In this document: one piece after another, positions 46,204 through 59,514 of the stretch | Numbering within the stretch: position 1 is the stretch's first letter | Layout: each line of letters begins with the position of its first letter | Program-made: the position numbers and the translations under genes | Source of the DNA: Drechmeria coniospora | Lineage: Eukaryota > Ascomycota > Sordariomycetes > Hypocreales > Ophiocordycipitaceae | Assembly (NCBI RefSeq): GCF_001625195.1 | Contig: NC_054389.1 | Location: 8,490,520-8,554,519 of the forward strand | Length of the DNA stretch: 64,000 nucleotides | Direction of reading: 5' to 3' | The notes under the pieces: model-generated | Database searches by the model: none | The model's input: the letters and a program-made list of their open reading frames with translations, nothing else | What the model was told of the DNA's origin: nothing

Positions 46204-48418
46204 ATGTCGACATTCAGCGGCCTTGTGGCCGAATTTCCCGATATTCGAAGTCAGTCATGCAACTCTACCTTGAACTATTATCCCACTAACCTGTCAGTTG
46301 ACTTCTTCCGTCATCATCCCGACGTACCCCCTCCATTGGCATGTTTCCTAAGCCACGTTCACAGCGATCATCTCTCTGGCCTGGAGAGCCTCCGGTCCCC
46401 CTTGTATGTTGATGGCTGCCTACAGTCGAGTACCCATACCAGTTGAGTACCCATACTAAATATGCCAGCGTCTACTGTTCTGCTGCAACACGAGAAATTC
46501 TGTTGCGACTCGAGAGGTACCCCTGTCGGATTAACTATGCGCAAGGCATCCTCGAAACCAGGCAACAGACGTACAAGCATCTTGCTAAGGTCATGGTGCG
46601 TCTGTCTCATAATTATGTCGACAACTTTGCCACGCTTATTCATTTCTAGAAACCATTGCCCCTGGAAACACCTACCGTCATTGAGTTGCGGCCCGGCCAT
46701 AGCATCCAGGCCACCCTATTCGATGCCAACCATTGCCCAGGAGCCGTCATGTTCTGTAAGCACCGCGGGCGGAATCCAATTTATTCTTCTAACGTCTTTC
46801 AGTAATTGAAGGTGACGGCAAGGCAATTCTATACACGGGAGATGTTCGATCTGAGCCCTGGTTCGTGAATGCTCTTGCACGGAATCCAATTTTGATCGAG
46901 TACACCAGCCGGCTCAAGACCCTGGACAAAATTTACCTGGACACCTCGTTCACCGATGATGTTTCCTTCCAAACTAAATCAGAGGGAATTGCAGAGTTGC
47001 TACGCAAAATTTTACGGTACCCCGATGACACCATATTCTACATGCAGGCTTGGACATACGGTTACGAGGATGTCTGGCTCGCCCTCTCCCGCGCACTGAA
47101 ATCTCCCGTTCGTCACGCCTCCCGTGCCATATCTCCGACAGGGGCAAACTAACTACTTCAGATACACGTTGATGAATATAAATTGAGAGTGTACGGTGCC
47201 CTGAGAACACGGATGGCGGGACAACCGTTGACCGAGCTCCACCTCTGTACTGGCGCAGCCGCACTGACAGGGCACATGTGCGGAAACACGCCTCTTCCGG
47301 GCTGTCTGACCTCAGATGTCGACGTTCGGTTGCACAGCTGCGAGAAGGGAAATATGTGCTCTGCAGCAAAACATCCAGCCGTGGTCAGAATACAGCCGAT
47401 CGTTGCTCATCTGCCAAATGGCACAAACCTTGTCGAAGCTGGAGTTGGGGGAGGCGGCGAAGACCTCGAACGAGAGGCAGAGCTGGTTAGCCAAGAACTT
47501 CTCGCATTGCTAGAACTGTACGCAACCATTCCCTTTGTTGAAGAAACTAGCTCTAACTTTAATAGAATTACTGCATCTAATGATGTTCCTGAGGCATATA
47601 GAAAAGAAGTCTTCAATGTTCTGAAAGTTGCATTGTCAAGTGGTCGGACTTTGTCTCTCAACCTCGACATCTCAAAACTTGAGGACCACTACTCATCGGG
47701 CCTCCCAACCGTCCTTCAAGCGCTGTCTGATCTGATACCTGAGAATTCTCAGTGTATTAAATCTGAATGCGAGGCAGCACACGATCTTCCCAGGGTCATC
47801 CAGTTTCCGTATTCTCGTCATTCGTCCTACCCAGAGCTTTGTCACCTGATCCAGGTCTTAAGACCTATGGACATTTGGCCGTGTACAGTTGATGCAAAGC
47901 GATGGGCGGCTGAAGGGATCTCAATCAAGACCCTCTTTGGACAGCATTGCGCCGGACAAATCTTTCAGCACGACGTGGAACTGGGTGCACTCTCGACAGC
48001 CTGCACCATTCCAGCAGTGGACCCTCAACATCCAGAATCTCAGCATGTGGACTCTGCCTCCGAACTGGAGTCATTACTTGCACCGGGACTGATTATGGCG
48101 GACACACATTCTGTCCAGTTAGTTCAGCTACCTGCTCAGCTTCCCGGGAGCACGTCAAATGAACACGAACCCGTTTCTCCGCCCCTGAAACGCAAACGCA
48201 TCAACCTGGCGGAAGGAGAGGGTCTCGAAGAGACCACTCCAGATGATTCACAGCAAACACAATCGTCCTGGGCTTCGGAAATATCCACGCGGCATTATTT
48301 GACTCGTCGGGATGCATACCTCCTGACACTGGATAATGTTGATGACAATGACGATTGGAAACCTATCGCACTGCTCTCTACGGACGGTCACCATAATGTA
48401 GCAGAAACTGAACTGTAG
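46204..48418 (+). CDS. Artemis/SNM1-like DNA repair metallo-beta-lactamase nuclease
   Basis: Six exons: 46204-46249, 46298-46403, 46469-46595, 46650-46755, 46803-47107 and 47162-48418; 648 residues. The metal-binding motif is SHVHSDHLSG (H35, H37, D39, H40), followed by a DANHCPGAVMF motif and YTGDVRSEP, which are typical of the beta-CASP group that processes DNA ends and crosslinks. The middle (LDKIYLDTSF, then DDTIFYMQAWTYGYEDVW) matches the SNM1/DRMBL region. The C-terminal third is poorly conserved with an acidic, Ser/Thr-rich tail. The short MSTFSGLVAEFP N-terminus is also typical of fungal Artemis-like proteins. A nuclear role in DNA repair is inferred from family. It follows the isocyanide synthase but is functionally unrelated; it is not the missing PKS thioesterase. 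Confidence 0.88.
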
Positions 48419-48750
48419 TGCACCGTGCATCTATTTGGTGCCTGGAACGGCCTTGACTGAGTTCATCATGGCTGGAGATTTGCCGCAGGCGTCAAGGGCA
48501 ACATCGTTATCCTGGGTTGGACTTTGACTTGGCCAGGTTCGTCCCAGGGATGACGCTACGTCAGTGGACCATTTCCACTATGACCATCACAAGTCTGAAG
48601 TAAAGGTTCACGCAGAACCAAAGGGAAGCTAGAAAATTAAGACTGGTTCTCAGCAATCATGTACTTGTGCTGAGTTCAAGGTGATGCACACATTTCTGCG
48701 TCCTGCATCCTCTTTGCTACCTCGTAAAATCTACTGGGCATGAGTAAGTC

Positions 48751-51235
48751 TTACAAGCCCAAGCCAAGGTTCTCGCCTCCCAGAAAGATGCCTCCCGCGG
48801 TCAAGTTCTCTCTCTCCTTCAAGAGCGCGCCGACGTCGACCCTCCCACCAGTGATGTACCGCTCGCTAACGCCCAAGTTGACCCTCCTCCCGAGCTCTTC
48901 CCGAAGCTGAGCCTTAAGAGCGCCCATCTCCGCTTTGGTAAGGCTTCTAGCCTCCTTCTCCTTGCGTTTACGGCCACCGCCGCGGCCACCGTAGGTTCCG
49001 TTGCCCGAGGCAACCTCGTCCAGTTCGTCGTCGTCCATCTCGACGCCGAGCTCCTCGGCCGCATTGCGCAGCCACTTTTCATCGCTGTGTCCCTTTTCCT
49101 TGGCGAGGATCACATCGGCGATGCGTTTGGACAAATCGACGCGGGGCTTCAGGCGTGAAGCGATCCTGCGGTCGAGCGGCAGCATTTGTATGACGTGTTT
49201 CCTGCCGTCTTGACGACTCTGGCCGCGCTGGCTGCGCTTCTCGTGTACCTTGGAGACGAGACGACGGGTGGGGATAACTTCTTCGGGTGAGCAGAGCATA
49301 ACGCTGACGCCGTTTCGGTCTCCACGTGCGGTTCGTCCCGAACGGTGGATGTATGTGTCGGCAGACCGAGGCACATGGTAGTGAATGACCTGGTCGACTT
49401 CTTTAATGTCGAGCCCACGGGCGGCGACGTCGGTGGCGACGAGGATGGAACTGCGCACCGCGGCAAAACGCTCCAGGGAGCGCAGCCGGGCCTTTTGCGC
49501 CATCTGCGAATGCAGGGGGTGGACGGCGAGCTGAAGGTTTTGCAACAGAGGCGTGAGCCGACGGACGGCCGAGATGGAGTTTGTGAAGACGAGGGTACGA
49601 CGGTTGGGGTTCAGGACGAGGACGGTGTAGAGGAAGAGGTCCTGCAGAAACAAGCAAGTCAGTTATTCATTTCTCGCCGTAGACAAGGTTTCGTGCCTGT
49701 ACCTTTTCCATTGCGCCGCACTCAATGAGTCCTTCGCGCAGACCGGTCGCCATCTGGCTCACGGGGTTGACGTCGATGAACTTGGGCTCACGCCGAAACT
49801 TGAGGCACTTCATGAGGTATGCCATCTTGTCCAGGTCGGTGCCGCTTCCGCTTCCGGCAGCAGACGACTTGTTCCTGCCCGCCAGCTTGGTCTGCAGGTC
49901 CTTGTCGAAGGTGGCAGAAAAGACGAGAGTCTGTCGCGGGGGCAGCTCCTCGTCCGGGTCTTCTTGGTCGGCCTCGGGATCGCGTCGATCGAGGGCGCCG
50001 ATGATGTTTTCGGCTTCCTTGAATTGACCGACTTTAAAGAGACGATCAGCCTCATCGACAACGAGGAACTTGATGTTGGTGAAGGAGTCTTGCAGGGCCA
50101 AATCGCCGTCCATGACCTCCCAGAGCCGGCCGGGAGTGGCGATGACGATGTCTGCCTTTTCCAACTGCCTCTGCTGCTTGTGGATGCTGAGGCCGCCAGT
50201 GACGACGCAGACGAAAGGCGCTTCGGGCAGTCCTTCGCAGAGCGCCTTGAGGTGGTCCCCCAGCTGCTTCGCCAGTTCTCTCGTCGGGCTGAGGACCACG
50301 GCTAGGGGATGTTTCTTGGCTCCTTCAACTTCGTCAACGACATCGTCCTTGCCATCCTTCCACTCGAGCCATTTCTCCACAATTGGGATGCCAAAGGCCA
50401 GCGTCTTGCCCGAACCGGTCTGCGCCTTGCCAATGACGTCCTCGCCGCCGATGATCTCCGGCACAGCACGCTCCTGGATTGCTGTGGGCGTCGCAAAGCC
50501 GAGCTTCGCAATCGCATCGAGCATGGGGGAAGAAACTTTCAGCGTCATCCATGCTTTCACGTCGACGTCGACATCGCCATCGCCAACCTCTTCCTCATCA
50601 AGCGCACCAAATGCGTTCTCGTTCTTGTTTGCCTTTTGGCCGTGGCCTCGCGTTTCGGACTTGGATGGTATCTTCTCGTCTGCATTCGTATTCGCCTCTG
50701 GAGCCTCTTCTTTTCGCTGGTTTCGTTGTTGCTTCTTCTGCTGCTTGTCTTGCTTGGTCTTGGGCTGCTTCGCGGTATCGCCAACGTTTTCGGCGGGCTG
50801 CTCGCCTGCTTCGCCACCGTGAGCATTGGCACCATTGCGAGGACGGGCCTCTTGGTTCACCGCAGCGCCGTCACTAAACCCTTCGAAAGACTCCTCGCCA
50901 TCCTCGGACTGGTTGGCTTCGCTTTTCGCTTGCTCATCGCTCGCTTCCGCTTCGTTGGCCGACTTCGTCACAACAAATTGGACATTGCTCCCGTGCTTGA
51001 CGACGTCGACACCCTTGATGACCTCGAGGCCGCCAAAGTCTTCGCCGACAGACTCCCATGCTAGTGAAGCCGCATCGACGACACGGACCGCAGCCTGCTT
51101 GCCGCTGGGCTTCTTGCTGCTGCCTTTCGCCGTGACGAGATTGGACGACGAGTTCTTGTTGCGTTTCGGTGCAGGCCCCGAGGTCGCTGGGAGCTTACGC
51201 TTCTTTGAGGGAGGGGCCATTGGGGTTGAAATCAT
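48751..51235 (-). CDS. MAK5: DEAD-box ATP-dependent RNA helicase, MAK5 type
   Basis: Two exons, 51235-49703 and 49641-48751, with a 61 nt intron (acceptor TTCTGCAG), 807 residues. A basic, nucleolar-type N-terminus and a long acidic/Gln-rich linker (about residues 90-210) precede the core. The helicase motifs are FATPTAIQ (Q motif), AQTGSGKT (Walker A), PTRELA, TPGRLW, VDEAD, FSATF, TLVFTNS, ATDVAARGLD and HRSGRTARG. The insertion between VDEAD and SAT (DRRDPEADQEDPDEELPP) is typical of MAK5/DDX24. This family works in 60S ribosomal subunit assembly in the nucleolus. In-frame ATGs at 51235 and 51220 (MAPPSKKRK) are both possible; the second resembles related starts more closely. Confidence 0.92.
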
Positions 51236-51244
51236 CTGCCTCAC

Positions 51245-52219
51245 TTCGGGATAGCCCGTCGGGAGTGTTTCGGCCTCAGAGGCATGCGTTGGGTTCGAAG
51301 GTGCAGGATGAGAATGGAGATGCGATCATTCTGCCCACACTCGACCTCGAATTTTTTTAGTGGGTCACCGGGTCCGTCCAGGCCGACCCGCCGACATGAC
51401 GGCATTACGGGGAGGATCTCGAGTTATTACTCACCTAACACCTAATTAGACGCCTAATGGACCAAACCGAACAATACCTACTCTGAAACAGGCAGTACGG
51501 AGTATATGGACCACTATATTCTTAGTCTAGTACCACTACCTGCGTACTCCGTATACTTACTACTATCACAGTGCGGAGTGCTCCATAAGTACTTAGTTGC
51601 CCTCCGTGCCGTACTCCGTACAGTACAGTAAGTACACCGAGTTGTGTAAGTACAACCAAGTATTTACTGTAATCCTCCGTACTTCAAATCCTCACCAAAC
51701 CTCACTTAATACAAGGACGCGGGTGCAGGATTTTGGAGGTGCCCACACCGTGGTAACACCTAGTAGCTGCAAATAAGTGCTCATACCAGTATACTATCCA
51801 ACAATTTTCGGACAAGCGAGCAAGTTGCACAATTCATCAAGGAAAATGGAAAGGCTCTAGGGGAGCATACCTCCTCGTGCCTACTGAGGAGAAACTTGAT
51901 TTGTCGCACGCCATTTGAGAAGCAAATGTCACGTCCTTCTGTTCGTGTTGCCCATTTGGTTTCTGGCAATTTTGCTCTGCTTCTCGAGTCATGTCAACCA
52001 CCAAACTAAAGCGCATTCAACATCTCATGCTACAAGAAAAAGCACACAGCCTAGCCTGAGCCAGTGCCTATTCATCCCCGACAAAGCCATGCTTGGAAGC
52101 AGTAGTACCAAGCAAGAGGCTCCTGCATCGTCGGTCCAGTCATTCAGCACACATGCAAGCCCGCAACAATTTCTCCCCGTTGGCAGAGATCAGCAAAGGT
52201 GACGCCCTTTTTTCCACAC
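51245..52219. repeat. Intergenic with GTAC-rich tract (51490-51680)
   Basis: Upstream of MAK5 and downstream of the Mlp1/TPR gene. Between about 51490 and 51680 lie TACGGAGTA, GTACTCCGTA and AGTACTTA words of the same family as the other tracts. The remainder shows no gene. Confidence 0.6.
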
Positions 52220-55200
52220 CTAGTGGTTTCCACGCGCCCTTTTCGCTCCCCGAGTGGCCTCCGACTCCCCCCTGGGACGCTTATTGCCTCCCGCCGACGC
52301 GTCCGCGCCGCCTTGATTGAATCCGCCGCGTCCTCGGCCTCGGCCGCCCTGGCCTCCCTGGCCTCCCTCCTGGCTGAGGCTGGCCGCTCGCTGTCCGGGA
52401 GCAGCGTAGGATCCACCTCCTCGCCCGCGACCACCCCCGCGGGGCATGGGAATGCCCGATCTAGGCGCCTGGCCCTGGGTGTTGGCCGCCGGGGCGGTTG
52501 GCTCGGCCTTCGGTGCCACGTTTCCATCCGGCTTGTTGCCGGGGACGGCCGTCGCGAACGGGTTGGCCGGGATCGAAGCTGGCTTGGCGCCCAGGATGGA
52601 AGTCGCAAACGGGTTGGCGGGGATGGAGGGCGGGAAACCGGAAGCCGGCTGCGGAGAAGGCTGGGCCAGAGCAGGCGACCCCTGAGCAGGTAGCACCAGT
52701 GGAGCAGGCGGCGCCAGAGCAGACGCAATCGGAGCCTTCGCTTCCGCCGGCTGTTCAGCCTTGGCGGCGTCGGGCTGCGGCGTGCCGCCTGCCGGGGCCG
52801 GCGTCGCCGATTTGGCCGGCGTACCGGGCCCGGCGACCATGACAGGGCCGCTCGTCGTCTTCTTCACTTCTTCCCAAACCTCCACCACCGGCTTCTGGGG
52901 CGTCTCCGTCGCAGCCGTCTCGATGATGCCGAGCTTGGCATCGGCCGTCTTGAGCCGGTTTTCTGCGCGGTTGACACGCAAAATGGACTTCTTGGACTCC
53001 ATTAGCTGAGCCTGGTCGCGCGCTGCCTGGATCTTGGCGTCCACGTCGCCCTTTATCTTGGCCGTCTCGGCCTCGAGCCTCTTCTTGATGTTGGCGGCGA
53101 TTATGCTCTTGACCGTCGCGTTTGTCGACAGGAACTGTCTGATGCCCGCGTCGTCCAGCTGGGAAAGTTCGGCGGCACTAACAACCGTCGTCGGCGTCGC
53201 GGGCGGCGCTTGCGCAAATTCGGCCTTGGCTGGCGTCGACGGTGCCTCCCCTGCATTCGCCGGCGCCCCGATCGGGTTCTCGGCCTTCCAGATGAGCTTC
53301 TCCTGCTCGAGCCTCAGCTTGAAGTCCGCATCCTTCTGCTGGAACTCCTCGTCCATCTTCGTCCGGCTCTCTCTCAATTTCTTGTTCAGCGCGTCCCGCA
53401 TCTTGTCGCACCGCTCCTTGACCGTCTGCGCAATCTTCGCCTCCGTCTCGTTTGCCTTGATCTCGAACTCGGCCGCCTTGGCCTCGGCCGCCGCAATCTT
53501 GTCCTCGAGCGCCTTCCGATCCTCGTCAGACAGGACGGACGGGCCAGGCTGCTCCTCGCCCGTCGTCGGCTCAGCCGTTGAAGGCTCCTCCGTTTCGGCG
53601 GTACCCGTCGCCGTCGTCGCCGCGGCTTGCAGCCGTTGCCTGGCATCGTCGCGCTCCGAGATGGCGATCTGCATCGAAGCACGGACGTTCTCCAACTGCT
53701 GCTGCGCCCCGAGCCTTTGCGCGTTCACCGACTCCAGCTCCTTGCGGCTGTCGGCGAGCTGCTGCTCCAGCTGGCCGACAATCTCCGTCGCCGCCGACGA
53801 CCCTTCGACGGCCTGCTCTTGGCTGTTCTGCTGCCGGAGCTCGTCCACCAAGTTCTTGAACGCTTCGACCTGCTGTTGCAGGTCCGCCCTGTCCCTGAGA
53901 AGGTCCTCGGTACCCTGCTGCGCCGCTTGGAGCGCTTGGAGCTGGCCGTTGGTTTGGTCCAGCTGCACCTGCAGCTCGTTGGCCTTCACCGTCAGCTCGT
54001 TCTTGTCCGTCGTGAGCTTCCTCGACCGTTCCTTGAACTGGTCGGTAAGTCTGGAGCGGGTCGTCTGCCATGCCTCGCGCTCGCTCTCGAGCGTCGACTC
54101 CAGCTCGGTCATCTTCATCCGCAAGGGCACCTCGGCTTCCTTGAGGGCGTCACGCTCCTCCGTGAGGCCTTGGATCGTCTGCTTGAGCGTCTCCATTTCG
54201 GCCGGATCGACGCGTCCGTACTTGGTCAGGATGCCTTCCGTCCGCTTCTGCCACCGGTCCCGGTCCTCTTGTATCTGCTTAATCTCCTCCTCTAGGTACG
54301 ATTTTTGCGTCGCGAGGCTGTCGATTTCGGCCTCAAGCGGCTGCACCTTGGCCTCCATCTCTTGGATCCTGACGCTCTTCTCCGCAATCTGGTCCTTGAG
54401 CGTCGAGTTTTCATTTCGCAGCGTCGCGCTGCTCTCACGGTAAAGGTTGAGCTCGTTGAGCTTTTCCATGAGGTCCTGGTGCGTCATGGAGTTGCGGTTG
54501 CCCTCAGCCGCTTGCGTGCGCTCCTGGTCGAGCTTCAGGCGGGCGTCGTCGAGCTGCGACTGCACGTACTCCACCTGCTGCTGCAGCCTCTTCGACTCCT
54601 GGGACTTGAGGTCGTACTGGACCTCGAGAATTTCCTTCTCGCGCCGGAGGTAGCTGTTGAGCTCGCGCAAGCCTTCCAAGGCGTCGCCAACCTGAACCGG
54701 CGCCGCGGCCGCGCCGTCGTCCTCGTCACCGCCGCGATTCTGCTGCAGTGCAGACACCTGAGCGGTCAGGGCCTCCAGCTGCTGGTGGAGAAGCTTGTTC
54801 TGCGCGTTCGCGTCCTCGCGGCGAGTCGTCAGCTCGGCCATTTCCTGCTCGAGATGCAGCCGCCGGTCCTCCCAAGAGCTCTCACTCTGAGAAAGCGTTA
54901 CCCTGGCAGATTCGGCCTCGGCTCTGAGCGTCGCCGTCTGGCTCTTCAACTCGTTGTGCTCAGCCCGGAGCTGCTGGACGAGCCTGGCAGCGTCGGCATG
55001 CTTGACGAGCTCCTGCTCATAGTCTTGCTGGGCCTTGGTCGCAATCTCGGCCTGGGCACGGAGGTCTTGCTGATGATAGCGCGCGGCCTCGACGTGTCTG
55101 GCGCTGTCCTCCTTGAGCCGGTTGAGCTCCTCGTCGAGTATCGCCTTTTCGTCCTCGTACTTGCGCGCAACCTCTCCTTGGGAGTCCCGCAGGGTCGACA

Positions 55201-58200
55201 GCTCGCTGTTGGTTTGCGACAGCTCCGAGGAGACGTCCTCGATTCTCTGGCTCAGTTCTTTGATCTTGGCATCCTTCTCGCCGATGATGGCCTCCATTTC
55301 CTGTTGGTGAGACTCTCGGGATGCGCGGAGATCCTCCAGGGCCTCCTCGTTGCCCTGGCTCAGCTCCCTATACTGCTCGGCTTGCGCCTTGGCATACTCG
55401 AGCTGGGTGTTGGCGAGGTCCAGATCCCGCTTGAGATCGGAAATTTCACTGTTGAGATCGTGCAGTTCGGACTCGAGCTCCTGCTGGCGCTGGTCGCCGG
55501 CCGTCAACGTGCCGGGTCGGGGGGTCGGTCGTGGCTGCAGACGGCCGACGCGCTCCTCGGCGTTGCGGAGCTCAACCGTCAACTCGTCAACGCGGGCCTG
55601 GAGATGATCCCTCGACGTCTTGACGCTGACATGCTCCTCTCGAATCCGGCTCAGGCTCGTCATGAGCTCGTCGATGCGGTTCTGGGACTCCTTCGCCTCG
55701 TACTCCTTCCTCAGCTGCAGCTTCTTGGTTTCCTCTGCCTCGTTCGACAGCTTGCGCTGCGCCTCACCGAGCTCGCGCTCCAGAGTCTCGATCTTGGCCT
55801 GGGCCTTTCGTCGCGCCTCGGAGTCGGACAGGTTGCGTTCGTTCTCTAGCGACTGCTGGGTGGCCAGTAGATTGTTCAGCCGGTTCTTTTCTTCGATCAA
55901 ACTTTCGTTGTCCTTGCTCATCCGATCTTGGATGTCTCTCCACAGCTTCTTCTCGGCCTTGAGGTTGGCCGTCTCATTCCTCATGCTGTCGAGGAGCCCC
56001 TTGGCCTCGATGAGCTCCTCGGCAACTTGCTGGGTCCGAATGTCCTGCTTGGCGGCCATCTCGGAGAGGCTCTGGCTCCGCTTCTGGAGCTCGGCGTTCT
56101 CGGCTCGCAGGGCGACGTAGTTGCTCTGCAGCATCTCCCTGCGCTCGGACTCGAGCCTCAAGTCACCCTGAAGCTTCACCCGCTCCGTCTGGAGAGAGCC
56201 CTTCTCCGACGACAGGTGGTCAATCTTATCGCGGAGGTCCTTGCGAACGTCGTCCTGGGCATCCCGGTAGCTGTCGTAGTCGGCCTGGAGCTTGCGCAAG
56301 GCGTCGTTGAGGGCCTCGGTCTGGTCTCCCTCGATGCTGGCGAGGGGAGGACGCTGGCTGCCGTCGAGGGAGCTGCGCATCATGGAGGCCTCGTCGCCGC
56401 CAACGCCGCGCTGCTGGAGAATGCGGCGGAACATGTCCCGCTCCATCTTGTAGCTCTCCATGGTGTTCTTGATGGACTTGCTCTCCTCAGTCATGTGCTC
56501 GAGCTCCCGCTGGAGCTTCTCGACGTTGTCGTGGTCCACCTTGGCCTGGTGCTTGGCCGCCAGGGCTTCCTCGCTCTCGATCTGCTCGGCGAGCTCGCGG
56601 GTGATGCGCATGAGGTCCTCGTTCTTGGTCTGCAGCGCCTTGATGTCCTTGAAGACGACGAGCTTCTGGGTGATGAACTGGTGGGTGTCGGACATGTCGG
56701 AGAGGGCCTCCTCGGTGATCTCGCCCTTTTCCAGCTGCTGGAGTCGGAACTTTTCGTCTTCCGTCAGCTGGTCCATGCCCTTTTCGAGAGCGTAGATGTT
56801 GAAGACGAGCAGTTGGATCTGGGTGCCAAGGTCGCGGAGCTGCGTCTTGAGAATCTTGGTCTCAGACTGGGCGTTGGCGAGCAAGCTCTCGGCCTTGCGC
56901 GCCGCTCTCCTGGCGGCGTCGCGGTCCTCGAAGCTCTGCTGCGACGACTCGGACATGCGGGCGAGTCCTTCGCGGAGCGTTTCGGTTTCCGCCTGCAGCT
57001 CCTGCATCTCGGGCGCCTTTGCCTCCAAGGCGGAGATCATGTTGTCGAGTTCCTCGGTGAGCTGCTGGTTGCGACGTCGCTCGCTGGCCAGCTGGCCCTT
57101 GACTTGGTAGAGCTGCTCGATGGCTTGGGTGGCGGTGACGGCCGACTTGGACCGAGCGGATGCCGGCGTCGCGAAGGGTGAGGCGGGACGGAGGAGAGAT
57201 CCGTTCGCACGCGGCGTCTGGGGCGCGGATCCGGGTGGGGGGCCTTGCTCCAGACGAGCCTGCAACTCGTCGAGTTCGCTCTCGAGCTGGTGAACCTTTT
57301 CCTCCATCTGAGTCGTCGTCTGCCGCTCCTGCTCGAGCTCGAGACGGACCCGTCGAAGCTCGTTTTCGTAGTTGTCCTTGAGCCGCTCCTTTTCGGCCTC
57401 GAGATCCCGGACACGCTCCTGGTGCTTCTTGCTCAGCTGGTCCGACATGTCGACCAACCTACGCTGATCCTCGAGCTCCTGCTTGTAGCTCTCGACAGTG
57501 GAGGCGAAGGATCCCTCCTGCTTCTGCAGCTTGACGAAGGCTTCGTCCGCCTTGGCCTGCATCGCATCGAGCCGCTCGCGCAGCTGCTGCTCGGATCGCT
57601 TGAGGGCGTCGAGGCTGGTCCTCGCGTCCTCGCTTTCGCGCTGCAGCTCGGCGATGCGAGCGCCCTTTTCCTTCCGGTACTTGAGAGCCTCCTCGCTCTT
57701 GGTCTTGAGTTCGGTCTCGAGCCACTCGCCATTGCGGCGGGCGAGCTCGAGCTGCTGCTTCAGGGAATCCTCTCGGTACTTGGCGCTGTTGAGCTGGCCC
57801 TTGGCGTTCTGCTCGGACTGCTGAAGGACGGTCATCTCGCGGGAGAGGTCTACATTGCGTTGGTGTTGCTTGGTCAACTCATCGGTGACGGTCTGGTCGC
57901 GTTTGTTGTTGGCCTCGATGATGCTTAGGTTGGTGCGGTTCGAAGACTGGAGGGTCTCGATTTTGTCGTTGAGCGCCTTGACGTCTGCCGCATGGTCCGA
58001 GCTTTTCGACTTGAGGATCTGCAGTTCGTTTTCGAGCGACTGGCGTTTGGTTTCTGACGGCAGCACAAGTGTTTGTCAGCGTAGCTCAACGGGGTACGGT
58101 ACAGTACACGGTTGACGATGGGGGTCGGTGCCTACCCTCTTCTTTCAACCGCTGCCTCGCCTCCTCCACCTCCTTGAGAGCCTTTTCGGCCGTCACCTTG

Positions 58201-58427
58201 GACGTCTGCGACCGCGTCTCGGCGCTGCGTACGGCGTTCTCGAGCTCGATGTCGGTCTGCAGCTTGTCGGCGAACAAGGTGTCGAATTCGTGTGCCTTGG
58301 AGGCCACGGCCTGCAGCAGGACGGAGACGAGGTCGACGGTCGGTTCGGTAGTCAGGGCCGCGACCGCAGGCTCATCGACGCCAAGATGGGCCGCGATGTA
58401 GCCGATGTCGACGTCTGCCGCCGCCAT
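52220..58427 (-). CDS. MLP1: Nuclear pore basket protein, Mlp1/TPR family
   Basis: Two exons, 58427-58136 and 58053-52220 (82 nt intron, join KEEETKRQ), 2041 residues. About residues 60-1650 are almost continuous heptad coiled coil rich in Glu, Gln, Leu, Arg and Lys. The C-terminal 350 residues are a Pro/Ala/Gly-rich disordered tail with repeated IPANPFAT segments and RGG-type GRGRG motifs ending in a basic KRPRGESEATRGAKRARG stretch that could be a nuclear localisation signal. Length and layout match the TPR/Mlp/Megator nucleoporins that form the inner basket of the nuclear pore and act in mRNA export surveillance, chromatin anchoring and spindle checkpoint support. The very long antisense frames here come from the GAG/CAG/CTG codon pattern of coiled coils and are not genes. 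Confidence 0.93.
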
Positions 58428-59514
58428 GATGACGACCGGTCTAGGTGCAGCTGGCAGGTCGTCTCGTCATCCCTCGACGGGGGGCAAGGAATCAACCATG
58501 CACAGGCGGCAGGTAAGCAGGTGGTGAGTCGAGGGAGGGAACGCGTCGAGCGAATGGCGTGTGTCTCGCGTGCTGCAGACGATGGGCTGGCGGAAAGGAC
58601 CGACTTGGTTTGTTGATGCCGTGCCTGAACGGAGGAGCATGGAGAGAATTGCTGAATGGGAGGGAGTTTGGAGCTCGAATGTGGGTCGAAGTGGTGCTAG
58701 GCTGCAAGTAGGTGAAGGGTGCACGGACCATGGGGCGGCAGCGAAAATAATGGACCGAAGTTGAACCAAGCGCCTTCGGGCGGCTGCAAATTCAGCCTAC
58801 CCTATACCGTCCCAAAATACACCTCACGTCGAGTCGTCGCTATAAAAAGACATGACGGCGCTCGTACGGTTCATTTAGATTGTCAATCATGGTATGTATG
58901 CCTAGGCACATATGGGGTTCAAGGGGGCGCCGCCTCGCGTCATTGATGGCCGACCGAGGCAACCTTGCAAAGGGGCAAACTCTAAATATGGCTGGGTGCA
59001 CGACTTGCCTCGGCCACTCGACGTCAAGCGCCAGTTGTTAACGGACGGCCTAGCGCCCCTATTCAGTGGGTGAACAATAGGAAAAGGTAAATGTGAGCGC
59101 AACGTAGCAAACACGTACTTCACTGGCCAATGCATGGAACCGCCTGTGTTTGTTTTGTTCATTCCGTCGTCTGCCTCGTATGGTACAGTTTAATTCTCAC
59201 CGCTCAGCAACAGATTGTGTAAATGCGTGTACATGTGCGCTTTGCCAAAGGCAGATAGCCGGGCCAGGAAGCTGTTCATCATGTCATGACAACTTTTGCA
59301 TGCCGCCTCGTGATTCCGATCTCGTGCCCGTAGCCGTTTCCCATGTGCTTAGTGACTGCTCCTCACACACGATGCCGTCGATACAATGGCCAAGGGTGGA
59401 TGCCACTCGTCCACCGCCACCAATGCCACGACGCATGCAAACAAACCAATGACCCCCCCGCGTGTCGTGGTGACGCGGATGAATAGAGATGGTACCAGCC
59501 AACATCTACTCGTC
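58428..59514. other. Upstream region of the Mlp1/TPR gene; no gene seen
   Basis: Holds the Mlp1/TPR promoter and the 3' flank of the next gene. I find only short frames. Confidence 0.5.

Noticed and set aside
46204..48418. Metallo-beta-lactamase gene considered as the missing PKS thioesterase
   Set aside because: It carries SNM1/Artemis hallmarks (DANHCPGAVMF, YTGDVRSEP, 648 residues), whereas PKS-release lactamases are about 300 residues and lack the beta-CASP region.
54305..55849. Long plus-strand frame of 514 codons, Leu-rich, inside the Mlp1/TPR gene
   Set aside because: It is antisense to coiled-coil codons (GAG, CAG, AAG), which give Leu, Leu and Leu/Phe in the reverse frame. Composition is monotonous, and the sense strand has a complete family match.
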